In this document: positions 19,801 to 32,775 of the stretch, in pieces
Numbering within the stretch: the stretch's first letter is position 1
Layout of the letters: each line of letters starts with the position of its first letter
DNA from: Rhabdornis inornatus
Taxonomy: Eukaryota; Chordata; Aves; Passeriformes; Rhabdornithidae
NCBI GenBank assembly: GCA_013397075.1
Contig: VWZS01006721.1
Span: 3,609,510-3,673,509 of the forward strand
DNA: 64,000 nucleotides
Direction of reading: 5' to 3'
Program-made: the position numbers and the translations under genes
The notes under the pieces: model-generated
The model's database searches: none
What the model saw: the letters and a program-made list of their open reading frames with translations, nothing else
What the model was told of the DNA's origin: nothing

Positions 19801-22800
19801 AGCTGCAATTGTCTGCTGTAAGGGTTCTGTATAAGATTATGATTCAATACAAAACACAATTCAGTGTCTGAAATTTCATTTTTAATGGCAGAATAACATC
19901 AAAAAAGTAGCTCTTTCTCCATATGCAGTCTTGCAAAAAAAAAAAAAAATGTATCCCAATGACTTGGTCCTTTCTAGTCATTTCTACATATATAACTGCT
20001 CATCTCTTATGCACGTATGCACTCACACAAAAATCAATGTGCTTGCAGACAGACCATATTTCATCTTGCCTTCTAACCTCCCGCTGTCAAGATATTTCCA
20101 CAGAAAAATGTACACAAATAAAACTAACAGCTCCTTTTTCCCTGACTGCCAGAGTAATGTAGGGGACTACTTCTGTAAAACCAGGCTCCTTCTGCTCCGT
20201 GAACAAGCACAACTGCGCAGCTTCTGCTGAGACTGCCTTTCTACCACATAACCTGTTCACTCTTACTAAAGGATCAAGGAGAAAAAACACAACCACATCT
20301 TTGATTTTAACTACATTAAAATTATTTCTCTTTATAAGTTACTGGAGTCATCAAAAGCTTTTCAATGTAATGCACAAAAAGGGAAATAAAACGTTTGAGT
20401 AATTCAACACAAAGTCCTAACATTGCCTGTGACCTCTGAAGTGCTGTTTTATTGTTTGGGTGGGTTTTTTCCTCTGCTATCATTGGATGGGATTATAGAG
20501 ATGTGGAAATAGGAAGTGTTGATGATCAAGGAAATCTTCATGTTGTAACATGGGCAAAGTTCTCATTTGCCATTAGTTTTGTCTGATTATGTTTAATATC
20601 AATTAAATTTTAAGACAGGTTGAAAAGATTCACAAGTGTTCTAAGTCTTTACTGAAAACCTGGTTCAGTCCAGTGCATTAGCTTTCAATTGATGACAACA
20701 AGCAGTATTCTGAGGACTTTCCCCAAGTTCATGAAGTATTTCCAGACAGTTAATGGGCTATTTTTTTTTTAAACAAGCAAACAGTTTAAAAGTTCACCCA
20801 CAAAAGAATAAAACAGATAACAGAGGTAAAAATGTGACCTAAATAATTTTATCTTGTTTTCCTTTTAACAAAATTGAATTCAAAACCATAGTTTATTAAA
20901 GACATATAACAAGTCATAAAACAAGCATCTTAACAGTATTAACAGAATTGATGTGCACAATTCAGTTTCATTAAGTATGGATTTAAAATATGTATTTCAG
21001 TTTAGCTTGATATTCCCTTTAGACCAACACCTCCAACACTCATACACAATATTTAAGCTGCCCCAAAGCAATAAACAAGGACTTTGTAAAGACTCTAAAA
21101 AAACTACATTGTAAAACAGTTTGAAATATTCTTAAATGTGAAAAAAACCCCAAAAAACAAAGGATGTGTTCAATGGAATCTAAGTTGTTAGAAGTACTGA
21201 AAGGCAGAGATTCAGTACACAGAGGTAGCTCAGTAAGAGTACTTGCAGTGTTCTGACTATTTAGCATTGACACAACCACAGTCAGCTACTGTCTGCTTAA
21301 ACTCCTGCAATATGTTTTAAAAAAGGGAACACTGCCTCTGGGCCTGTTGTCTCACCATTGAAAACCAAGAGAAAGAGTCATCAATAGCAGTGGAATTGGG
21401 ATAAAGTCTCTGTAGTCTCTGGAAATTCTGGTTAATGGAAGCAGAACAAAAAGAAACTGTCCTGAGTTTGGAAGCAGTCCTCTGCTGCAAGTGGGGTTTT
21501 TAAACCCAGAGGATTTTTTTCCCATATGGAACCAGTTACCACTTAGAATGCTTAAGGAAGTGGAACCTTGAATTTGGCCCAGGAACTCTCCAGTTCCTTG
21601 CAGGCCTGTTGGTGGATCTGCCTGTGCTATCTAGGGATGCACTGATCAAACCATGAGCTCACTGCCCAGTGGGAAGAGAGCAGAGCCCTGGGGACATGGA
21701 CAGTGGACAGTGTCCCTCAGCCTCCTCACCTACTCAGCAGGGAGAGCTTGATCCCCCTTCAGGGAAGGAAAGAATTCAGCATGTACCATCTCCCATACCT
21801 TTGTCACATGGTCCTTTTATTGTTGTGCCAGTTCTGAGCAGGGTGCTGCTGTCAGCTCCCCATAGTTTCTCATACAGATGGCAACAGGGAGTGGCCATCA
21901 GGTAAAGCACCGAGGATTGGTACCAGATTACTTTTTTCCTGTTGTTCACAGGACTGGAAGTAACAGACTAGGTAAACCAAGCACATTTCTTTTAAATAAG
22001 GCAAAAGGATACGAATTTCACATGCTTATTGTCACATAGAAGATCTTCAGCTTGTGCAAAGGCTTACAGCCTTATCAGAGCTCCGATAATCTATATTTGC
22101 TAAAGACTTGCTCTGAGATGTTTGCACTCAGCCACACCTTTAGCTGCAACGTTAACCATGACACACATGGAAGCTCTGCATTTATATCGATCCCACATTG
22201 ACCTATTCCTTTCCTTACGTAATATTTTAATACACAATTGCCAACACAGTTTTTGCAGATGGGCACACCCCCAGTCTGGACTAGAGCATGTTTCTGAAAT
22301 CTTCACCTCCCAGACAAAATGTAGTGCTGGCTGCATGTTTAAATATATGCCTGCATTCCTTTCTCTTCAATGCCTAGAAATAGTATTTAGAATTCCTTTT
22401 TAATATAAGTTTATTAGAAAGAATAATATTTTTTTAAGAAGTTGTGACTGATTGTCAAATGAGCTAAGATAGCATTTCTGTTACTACAAGGATCCTTTTA
22501 ACTAGCAAAAAAAAAAATTGTCAACTTTCTTGTCCTCATAAGCTACTATTCATTACCAATGCAGCAATAGAGAAAACATAGCTTGGCTTACTACAATAAA
22601 GGCTCTGTTTCAGCATCCTAAATTCTCTGTGCAGGTCTCTGTGCATCACACAGGGGGAAGGAAAAGAAAAAAAGAAAACCAAAAATTTGTGTTCTTCAGG
22701 GGTAAATTATGGAAAGATCTCCTAGCTGCAAACACAAATACTTTGCTCATAACCCAAGCACCAGACCATTTCTTTGAAGAAGCTTATGAGGCATTTAAGA

Positions 22801-23317
22801 TATACAATGGCACAATATCATACAATGGAATTGAAAGAATTTTCTTGAGAAACCATTAACTTTGAAGGAATGTCTAGACAACTGTGTCAACAAATGCAAA
22901 TAATTCATGCTTTTCAGCTTCTATCCATTGGATGGCCCCATGCTGAGTATACACAAACTCAGAAGAAAAAGGCATGTCACAGTCATATGACTAGGGAGCG
23001 TAACAGAGTCACACAGAAATTCAAGTCAATCTCAGAAAAAACCTTCAGAAAGCTCTTCCCCTGGATAAGCCAGCAGTGGGATAGGCTTCTGGTCATTTTG
23101 GCTAGTTTAAAACAGAGACTTGCAGCTGGTGCACCCTGGCTCCAAAGCAGGGGCAATGGAAGAACCAGCTGTCAGTCATGACCATTCACTCGATTAGAAA
23201 AATAAACTAAAGGACTCCAAAATACTGTACAACCTCTGGCAGCAACCAACAAAGTGGCTTCTGAAAACAATGCTTTTGCCAAAAATGCATCTGTAAGGCA
23301 CTTAACAGGTATCTTTT

Positions 23318-23345
23318 AATATATATATATATATAGATATATATA
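23318..23345. repeat. TA dinucleotide microsatellite
   Basis: A run of alternating A and T with one G interruption, followed by an A-rich stretch. Confidence 0.9.
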
Positions 23346-24963
23346 AAAAAATAAAATATGCACTGAAGCAACATTCACAAAACCCAGCTGTGTCAATTGT
23401 CCGTGTGTACAGTATAGTACATATATACATTCACTGTGACACAGGCCATCTCCACAATTATACCTTCACGGGTGCTTTGGGCTGCCTGGTTAATTTCAGT
23501 GCCTGTGAACAGGAAACAAAACAGTCACTTTTTTATACCCTTAAAAGACAAGCAACAGCACAAGGTAAGATTCACATTTGTAAGGGGCAACAAAACACTG
23601 AGTGGTACTTCTCAGAGGCTGAGAGAGGAGTGAGCCTGCAGCTGACAGGCTGTGGGCTCTGATATGATGTTTTTGTCTCTTATAGCCCATCACAACCTCT
23701 GCTTACACAGACAGCCTTAACACAGGAATCACAAGGACTACGGCTACAGTGCCAGTGAAGGAAGCAGAGACGGGTCTCAGATGCCTTTAAGAAAGTGATT
23801 GTTTGGACCCCACTCAAACCACTCGTGGCACAGATAGAAGAGCTTCAGACCCACTTAAGGAAAGACAGCGGAGGAAATTTGTGCCAACAGTATTGTGTCC
23901 CCAGCTTCTTTCCTGGGAAAGGCTCAAAGCCTCCTCAGAGGATAATCACTGCTGCAGTGGTGGATGTCATGCACCTCTGATGTTTATATCTTCCCTTTCT
24001 GATAAAAGGTAAGAATAAGCCAAAGTCCATCAGTCCAGAGGTGATCTAATGCCAGGGGACACCTGACATCTTTGTAGCTCTATTGTTGCTGAGGAAGAAA
24101 GAAACCCCTTTCTTTTTTGATGGCTGGGTCCAGCACTGTGTTCCTCACAGGGCTGGCCAATTATGGTAGGTGAGCTATTTATTCAGTGTGTGACAGAAGT
24201 TCAACTCAGTGCTCATGCTTCCAGTTTGGCAGGAAGCAGCCTCTCTAACTAAGGAGAGAAATGCTTAGAAGGCATTAGGTCTTCAGCTGCTCCTGTACAG
24301 CACTGTGGTCACTGGGAAGGATGCTGGCTGTTGGCGTGCTCAGCAGCAAAAAAAGCTCTGTGTCTCCTTAAGTGGGACAAATTGGCCCAGGTGAGAGGAA
24401 ATTAGAGAAATTAGCAAATCCCTGAAATTTGGAACCTCCGTTTTTCTGAAGTCTTTTGGGTGAAGAGCCCTGACAGACTGGCATTTTTCTGACTTCTCAT
24501 TTCCAGCAGGTTGGCTAAACAAGAAATTTTCAGTCTGAGAGATGCCTGATGGGGCTTCTTATTGTAGATATTAACCTTTAATATTGTACAGTTAAAGCTT
24601 GTAAGCACTGCTTGAAAATCACTCCAGCACAAATGTAAACCCTTAAAAAAACCCCAAACCTTTAAAAATAAATGGGCTATATTCCTCTCAGAAACACCAG
24701 CATTTAACTATTGTTAAATCCAGCCCTCTGAGATTAGTCTTTTGGATATTATTCAGCAAGAGACTTTGGAGAGAGAGACATCATTCCACACTTTGTTTGG
24801 GGAAACAATTTTTTAACTTTGTAGTTTGGCAGATTCTGCTGCCATATTTACAAAGTAGAAATACCTTAGTGTAGATGAACCTCTAAATATTTAAATTCAA
24901 TTTCATACAACCCTATCACATGTACTATCATAATTAAGTAAGAATGTCACTGCAGTTGAGTAC

Positions 24964-25092
24964 TGTGACTGGATAACTGCCTCCCCCTGCAAGAGAGATG
25001 CCAAAATGAAGCCAAGGTGTTTGTAGAAAATAAACATCAAGGGTGATGATGACATGTTTATTTTCAAAGCAGGAGACCATTATCCAGTCACA
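24964..25092. repeat. Old fold-back (inverted repeat) element
   Basis: Outer arms TGTGACTGGATAA (24964-24976) and TTATCCAGTCACA (25080-25092) are perfect 13-bp complements. Inner arms GAAAATAAACAT (25026-25037) and ATGTTTATTTTC (25054-25065) are perfect 12-bp complements. Between outer and inner arms, CTCC and TGC blocks also correspond, with the left arm about 34 bases longer. This nested pattern suggests one duplicated and inverted unit, like a non-autonomous DNA transposon or a low-copy hairpin repeat. Outward similarity continues weakly for about 8 bases. Confidence 0.7.
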
Positions 25093-26756
25093 ACATTCAC
25101 TTCTATTATACTTATTGCAACTGTACCAGACCCAACCTCACTGATTTTTTTCAAAGAGTAATTAAAATAACATTTGTGAATAATACAGAAGACCAACTGA
25201 AGAAACTGCTGCAACAGAACAACAATCCCCCAAAGTGGTTCTACAGTGGCATTACAGTCTGCTTAGCACAGGAGGTTTATTTGATGCTTAATGAATAAGA
25301 AACTAGTGCTGGTGAACTGTAAATCTCTCCAGTACTGATTGACTGTTCTGATGCTCTGTTTAAAGGCTGTTTTAACTTGCAGCAGCTGACAGCAGCCCCT
25401 AAAGGCCATTACTGCCCTGAGAATCAGGAAGGTCTGGATGAGCTCCAGCCCCACGTCTGAGATGCTGAAGAAAAGTCAGCATTGAAGAGATTCTTCTGTC
25501 ACCAGAAGCATTAACTTTAGGCTGTCTTTCTACAGGAATAGCATGGAATTTTCTTTATACCACCAGTAAAGTCTCCTGATAATTTCTGATTAATGATTTT
25601 CAGACTGATAGGTAATTGCCACTAGATTCTCAGATTTTCATTTTCAGATACTCAGACCAGTATATATTAACAAGGTCTGATTTCTGAACATAGTTTCTGA
25701 AAACTGAGAGTTTTCCTGCTTTTTACAGTTCAGGTAACACGTGAAAATCACTGATTTGGGGAATTTTAGCATTGAAGATAGCAAGGTTACTTTAGTGGTG
25801 TGAAGCTGTAAAATGACAGCCACTGGGTTTTGCTGAAAATTGGAAATATGAGTGTTATCAATAAAATTTCTCCACTGCTAAGTGGAGAATGCAGGGTGCT
25901 GATGGAGCTGGGCTTCCCACAGTAGGTCTCAAATGTCACTGAAAATGGCTGCCAAAGATTGTTTCAGTTTCTGCAGCTTCTTGATCTTTATTATTTCAGA
26001 ACATTAAAAGACAGCATCCAAGTCAATTTCATGGACTAGCTTTTTGCAGGGTGGTTATTCTGAGAACCTGACTAAAACCAATGCAATTATTTCACGTAGA
26101 TCACAGAATGGCTGTCAGGTGTCAATACCTTCAATTTTTACTGAAAACAGCATAATTTGAATCAGTGATGTTGATTCCAAACCCTCTAGATTGTAGTCTA
26201 TAATCCTATAAGTTATCCCATGCCTTAATTTTGGCACAAAATGGGATGCCCCAGACTGCTGTAGACTTCTTGCTATTGTAAAGGGTGACCCAAGGTGGGG
26301 GGGTGGAAGGGGAAAAAAAGTTTTCATCCTCTTTAATCCAGTTCAGAAAGTGTCCTTATTTTACCTTATTTCCCCAGATCCCTTGCTAGCCAACACATCT
26401 TTGTCACTTCTCCATAAAGGAGATCCAAAGCTGTGATTATTAGTCAGCTAATGGATGGAGACATTCTTATGGGGCATATTCTGAATTCACAATTTGAATG
26501 AATTAGTAATTTGAATTAACCACAGAGATCTAACTTCATGCTTTGAACTTTTCCAGAGTCTTTTCAATTCCCTTTTCAAGTGGGATAAAATTCTGCACTT
26601 TTAATTTGATACTGCTGTGATTACCACTTATAGAGGAAGCAAGGAAATAGAAAAATCACTGTCATAGAAGGAACCCCAGGAGTTTAGGACGTGTGTTTAG
26701 GTATTTTTCCCCTCACAGGACAGCTGCAATTATAAATCAAATCCAACAATTCTTAC
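25093..26756. other. Presumed last intron of SLC10A7
   Basis: The sequence begins with the GTAAGA donor at 26756 on the - strand and contains no recognisable terminal exon. A chance resemblance to a C-terminal RPTV coding segment at 25917-25945 is discussed among the rejected items. Confidence 0.5.
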
Positions 26757-26902
26757 CTTTTGCCTAGAAACCATCCAGGATTTTATCGTTGGTACCAACA
26801 GACTGCCAAGAAGGATCTGAGCAGGATGATAGATGAGCAAAGGGACAGAAATTAAGGACAGGTGTTCATAACCTGAAAATACTATCTTCAGCATGGGAAT
26901 CC
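26757..26902 (-). CDS. SLC10A7: SLC10A7 exon: penultimate coding exon
   Basis: The acceptor is CTGCCTGCAG and the donor GTAAGA. The exon encodes IPMLKIVFSGYEHLSLIS, VPLLIYHPAQILLGSLLV and PTIKSWMVSRQK, ending on a codon boundary. It contains the last predicted membrane segment. Compared with the human protein as I recall it, the differences are few and conservative (FAGHEH to FSGYEH, GSVLV to GSLLV). In human the remaining coding sequence is only about nine residues (GVKLTRPTV). Confidence 0.96.
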
Positions 26903-27977
26903 CTGCAGGCAGAAAAACAGGAGACAGACTCTCACCTCAGACTTTGAGCTCCAGACAAAAGCAAAGGATTTTATGTTGAACTGACATTTCACAAAAAAAA
27001 AAAAAAGCCAAAATGAACTGTTTTATATATTAAAAATCCAACCCAAATGAGCAAGAACATGAAAACAAAAAATACATGGCAGAGAAAGTTCTGTGGCAGA
27101 AAGGGAGGAGTAGGGAATGCCATAAAAGATCTTTTCTAATTAGGCTAATATTGCAGTAAATAAAAACTGCTGCTGAAGACCTGATATAAAATACATTCTG
27201 CTATAGCATGACTGTTCAGTTGCTGAGCACAGTTCTGAACTGCTTATTCACTACTTCCTCTCACTGGGCTGTTCTGTGCTTGCATGACTGTCCTCCACCA
27301 ACCTGCCCAACTCCTGCTTGTAACCTTTGCAACCTTTTGTTGGTCTGTTCTCCACTGGAGGAAGGTCACGTTTTCCTGGCAGTTGGTGAGCATCCAAATG
27401 AGAACCTTCCCTGCTTTGACTGATCCATGAGACAGACAAGATTTAGTCAGCTGGGTGAGCAATATGAAGAGATCCTGCCACTAAGAGTTAGGCAGCAGCT
27501 GGAGTAGAGAAGTTGCTGGATGCTGGAAGAAGTGAGTGGTAAGACCTAGAGATGGGCCATTTTTCCTAAGAGCTGGAATTTGCACTCAACAGTGCTAATT
27601 CTATCAGACATCTCTGTGCACAATCTTCCTGCTTGATGATGTGATATGTAAAAAGTTTCATTCACTTCTGCAGTAATGAAACCAATTATGCCTACTTTGA
27701 ACATATTACTATTCAAAATTATCTGTTTAAATCTTGGAACTTTGCTAGCATGCTCCACAAAGTGCAGGTGTGGGCAAAACCTTCAACCAGCTCTGTCTTG
27801 CCTGACCAGATATTTGCACAGCTGCCAAGAAGAGAAGCTGCAATGCCTCAGGAGCCTCCTGAGAAGGCACCTTATTTTCTCTCTCATCTTAAATGTCACT
27901 CTAGGAATCCTTTGCTGGCATCAACCTTGAAGTGAAGCAGACTACACAGAGTTTTCACAGAGCTCATCCAAGTGTCT

Positions 27978-28101
27978 CATAGAATCACAGAGTGGTTTGG
28001 GTTGGGAGGGACCTCAAAGACCATCTTGTTCCAGCCCCCAGCCACAGGGACACCTTCCACCAGACCAGCTTGCTCCAATCCCCATCCAACCTGGCTGTGC
28101 C
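27978..28101 (-). mobile_element. CR1: CR1 LINE fragment (3' end)
   Basis: The + strand starts CATAGAATCACAGAGTGG and continues TTTGGGTTGGGAGGGACCTC, then ACCTTCCACCAGACCAG and CCCATCCAACCTGGC. This is the reverse complement of the terminal CR1 segment. It is only about 120 bases long, so strongly truncated, and it lies in the same orientation as SLC10A7. Confidence 0.92.
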
Positions 28102-29678
28102 TTGTCTCCTTTCTCAGTAATGACAAAACACTGAGCCTTGTGCCACATACCCTCTATTTCCCCAGGAGCAGATGTTTCAGATCAAAAAAGCTGTCATATT
28201 TATGGAAACTTTTCTTTATATCTTGGATAAACCCCCATTCTCAACACCATTTCAGGTTTCCTTTAATAAAGCTGACGCCTCCCTATGTGAGCAAACAGCT
28301 TATTTGTTGAATATTACCACTTCACCAGTGCCTCACTATTGTTGACACGTGTCTAGACTTGCTGAAATCTTTATGATGTTTCCACAGCACCATTTCTTGT
28401 AATTATTATTATTAGCTTCATCACATTACACCACTAAAAATCTCATGCCTATGCTAGTAGCCTTTACCTATGTGTGTATTCGAAGGGATGGATTAAATCA
28501 AATAAATAAAGGCTTGCATGCTTTATTTCAGTATTATAATTACCTTCAAAACAACATCATGGACCTATCACACAATTGCTTATTATTAACACTAATTTCT
28601 GGGGCTTGGGAATAAATAGCACTTAGACAGAAATTAAATGGGCATTTGCATTATATTAGGGCATGTAATTTACCTCAAATGCCCATCATACTGTTTTTGC
28701 AAACAGATAAAGGTTTTATTGCCTGTTTCCACACCTCAAATTGGCACCCATGGGTCCTCTTCTATTTTCTAATCATAGAAAAATACATTAGAGTCCCAGG
28801 CTATGAACATGCTGTATTTCTGTTTGTAAGACAGTAGCTGGTGTTTTGGTAGTGCAATTTCATCCACAGATCCAAAAACATTTTAGAAAGCTGAAGAGGG
28901 CTCCTACAGAGAATCAGAAACACTACAATGACTAGCCTAAGATCACACAGAAACTAATGTCAGAGACGCGAACAGAATGCATCCAAAGTGACTGAGACAG
29001 GCTTTACATTACTGCACATTTTCTGAAAGAAATATAAGAAATTCCAGCCTAAAAGGTAAATTCTCTAGAGGAAAACTATTTCTGTAAACTAGGAAAAGAA
29101 AGTTGTCAGAAATAAATACAAAATACTATAATTAGCGTGACAATATAATTAGATCACTGGGTAGAAAGAGGTTCTTAACTCACAGCTTGTTTAAATACAT
29201 GTCACAACAACAGGTTCCTGGAAGCTACTAATGTGCAATTAAAATTCCTATTATTTACCAGGAAATGCTAACTGGTGACAAGAAGTAATAATAATCATTT
29301 TTGCAGGTAAGGACTAGTCCAATGGAAAGAAGAAAACCCCAACCTTGTTGCCTTTATGCACTTTCTGATCTTTATAGTTCCAACTTTGCCAGTATGCAAC
29401 TCTCTCAGAAAATATTTCGTGACAGAGATCCCCATAGTGTAGCACAAACGCTTGTGTCAGTAACACACGACTAAACTAAAGAGCATGAGTTTTATTTATT
29501 TTTAAAAATGCCATATAAACTTTTTAGTTGCAATATGTAGTAGCTGCAAGCATCAGTATGACTGCTAATGTTTTCCAAACACATAAAACCCATGCAAATA
29601 TCTAATTAGGAAAAACATGCCCTAATAGTTACTTTTACGTCTTTTAAAAAGAAACACAAAACCAACTACATTTTTCTC

Positions 29679-29713
29679 ATATATATATATAAATATATAA
29701 ATATACATACATA
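29679..29713. repeat. AT-rich microsatellite
   Basis: Alternating AT with interspersed AAATATATAA units, followed by ATACATACAT. Confidence 0.88.
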
Positions 29714-30056
29714 AACACCTGGGGAAAAAAAACAAACACTGAAGGTTCATGCCACAAACCCTCGTTCATGCTGCTGTGGTTTATGGAGTTACGAGCTTCC
29801 AGCAACCTGGGTCAACTCTGCCAGACTCTCACTCACTAAATATCATGAGACCTGAATAACAAAGTTCTCTTCTATGCTTTGGTGCTAAGATGGTCAGCTT
29901 TGCTCAAAGTGGGGGTTTAACAAGCATCCCATCCTCCTCCAAGAAAGTGGCATGAGACAGCAGAACCCTATCTGACTAGAACTACAGAGAGCTGCAGCAG
30001 AAGGGAGAAAAAACAAAGAACATTCTACAGGTATCCCTTTCAAACAAGATCATTGG

Positions 30057-30235
30057 TACTCCCAGCTTTTCACCCCAAATTTCCCTCTTCCCCTTTGTTT
30101 GGGAATGTTTCCCCTACCAGTGGTCCCCCATGTTCCCATCTTCTTCCTTGCTCTTTGGCCCTGGTATTCAGAGGCTCTTTTTCTGTTTGTATTTTCTCCC
30201 TTCCTCCTTTCCCTCCTCCACTCCCATGCTTCAAG
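30057..30235. repeat. Pyrimidine-rich tract
   Basis: The + strand is dominated by C and T for about 180 bases (for example TTTTCTCCCTTCCTCC and TTTCCCTCCTCC). Such strand-asymmetric tracts can form triplex DNA. It accounts for the long open frames seen on both strands here (about 78-125 codons), which I do not consider genes. Confidence 0.55.
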
Positions 30236-32753
30236 CCTCTGAGGGTTTGCTTCCCAAGACCTTTGATTCCACTCCTTGCAGCCATGTAAGTTTTGGGTAC
30301 TTCCACTAAAATCAGCTCCACTAAGGGCAGGGGCACCAACATCACAGTCCCACTGCAGCTGAGAGAAGAAGACAGGCCTGTGACAGGGAGCACATTTCAG
30401 TTTTCTCCCATTTTTTGTGTCCCTCACTCAGCCCTTCTTTTTCCACATTAAGCACTTTGCAAACCTGAGGAAAGCAAGGGAAACACTGTTTATCCATGAC
30501 ATTCAACAGCAGCAGGGAAGGGTGAGAGGACTGCTCTAGGAAATAGGAAAGCCCTCTTTGCTCTCCATTGCTCCAGGGTGTTCCAGTTTGGCTCCAAGGC
30601 TGTAGGTTATCAGCCCTGGCCAAAGGACACTGCTTCTCTAATAACCTGCTCAACTGAAAGCTACTTAATCCTTCCCCCAGTCTGCACCCAGTATAGCCTC
30701 CCACATCCTCATATTTCCTAAAAGGCCCATGAAAATATTATGCTGTGCTTCACTACATTTAGTTAACTGTAAAATAATAATAATAAAAAACCCTAAAAGA
30801 TTTGAAGGTATTTTTAAGATAATTTAAATATAGGACTCTTTTCATCTAGCTATCACTGCAGTAATATAAATGAAGCAAATTAATTTTAATGCTCCAAGGT
30901 ACTGATTCTGTGTCACTGTCACTGACAGGATCCAACTAGACTTTATGAGATGGCATTTGACTTTATGGAAGTGAGCACTATGCACGCATTTACAATTTTA
31001 CAGGGACTTTAAGCTGTCATGCTGAAAAATGTTTATAAAACATTAATCAAAAAATGCCTCTTTAATACAATGCATTGTCTGAAAGATGTTAGAAGGCACA
31101 TATTGTAAATGGATTCTTTTTCTGACTAAAGTAATTTCTACCAAAAGCCTTTCCCCACTGCTATACAAGTACACAGTGTGGAGAGATAAAGAGCACTTTC
31201 TCAGCACATTACTACCTGATCCAAACACTTGGGAAATCACTAATGTACAGCATGCCATATTTCCATGTCACACATGACACATTTGTCTAAAATTACCCAA
31301 CAGAGTTTGACATTGCAGCATATTCCTTAGCAGAGCTTTCAACTGACATCTGCCAAGTAAGAACTTCAAGTAGGAGCTTTCTTCTTCTAACAAGCAAGTA
31401 AGAGTTTTCTTTTATCCTATACCCATGACGGAAATTTTAAAACAATAAGTACTGGAAATCAGGGTTTTTTTTCTATTTTAATATGTTTATTTTATTCTTG
31501 CTGGATGTGTAAGCTCCCCTTATAGCACTGTTTCATCATTTGCTGTTTTCTATCACATTGCACTGGGTTCAGAGAACTTAATAGAACATTTTTATTACCA
31601 CCAAAACACATGCCATTATCTCTCACACCCAAGGCAGAATTATTGCTAGTGCTCTACTTCCATACTTCACTGTATAGGCTTTTTCCCTTCAATGTCTTCA
31701 TAACAAACAATTTATCCTAAACCTTTATTGCCTACGTTACTGAAACACATTCCACATCACAAAACATTGCAGCATTTTTTCTCAGGAAGAGAGATTTGGG
31801 GCAAAACAAAGGGCTATGGAACCATCAGGCATTCAGGAATCAGAATGCCAAAGAACCCTCACAAAGAGGCAGTGGAAATACTTGGAAGAAAAGCTTTAGC
31901 CTCTGAATTTTTACCTCTCCCTTGCACATGTCAATACTTTTCAGAACTCTCTACTGCCATAATCTTCAAGTGCAATACACAAAATGAATCAAGTACATGA
32001 TGGTAGCTTCTCTGATGCCCTCCATGCTACTCTTACTGAAGGATCCTCTCAGGGATTGATGTGAAAGGAACATTATTGGTCAAACAGATATTTCTCTTTT
32101 CATCTGAGAAAAGGCCTGTAAAGAGGGGCATATATTGCACTGAACCTCTCCCAGGCTGCCAGAGCAGGGAGAGCCTGAATTTATGCCACAAAGAGAGTGC
32201 CAAATGAGCACCTGAAATTTCACTGCCAAGTTTCATAATAGCTCTGCATGGAGCCCAGTGACTCCATGGTGGGCAGGGCTGGTGAGATTCAGCCAGTGCC
32301 CAATTTAGAGGAATAGAAAAGAGTTGTTCATGCAGAGAGCTGCCAGAACAGCAAGAACTGCTCATCTCACTTGAAAACTTTATTAAGGGTTTCCCTGTTT
32401 CTTCCCAAGCAAATCATTGCTGTGGTTAGTTTTGAGGAGACAGAAGGTCACACACTATGCCTGTCCTCAGTGAAGCCACACCAGGGAGAGATGTTTCTTG
32501 CCCTCATTCAGACTGTGCTATGACATACTGAGATCATGATAGAAGATGATGCTTTTGACAAATTAACTGGATTCTTTTTCCTACATCCATGCCCTCTCTA
32601 AAGCACACCCTGAATTCAAGTTAAATGCTTTTCCCTAAGGAATGGTTTCTTTCAGGTATAGGAGTAGCTAAATGACACCTGACAACCTCTAACAATGCAA
32701 ATATTTGTTTGCTACTGAATATTCCCATTCCAGCCAAAGAAAGCACCTTCCAA

Positions 32754-32775
32754 TGTAATGTGAGATCACATTACA
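32754..32775. repeat. 22-bp palindrome
   Basis: TGTAATGTGA and TCACATTACA are perfect complements separated by GA. This could be a binding site for a dimeric factor or chance; no further structure was seen. Confidence 0.8.

Larger units (their letters stand above)
13219..24960. other. Non-coding sequence: SLC10A7 3' side or intergenic
   Basis: AT-rich, CpG-poor sequence with only short open frames. It includes a T-run at 14618-14642, a CACAGA-type short repeat at 15340-15362, a CpG cluster at 16762-16822, an A/G run at 17723-17750 and a TA microsatellite at 23318-23345. The terminal exon and 3' UTR of SLC10A7 should lie here or near here, but I could not place them. Confidence 0.5.

Noticed and set aside
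25917..25945. Possible SLC10A7 C-terminus (LRPTV-like reading on the - strand)
   Set aside because: CTTACT-type resemblance only: the segment reads TTG AGA CCT ACT GTG but is followed by GGA and not a stop codon, and the reading frame from the acceptor begins with TGA. Probably chance.
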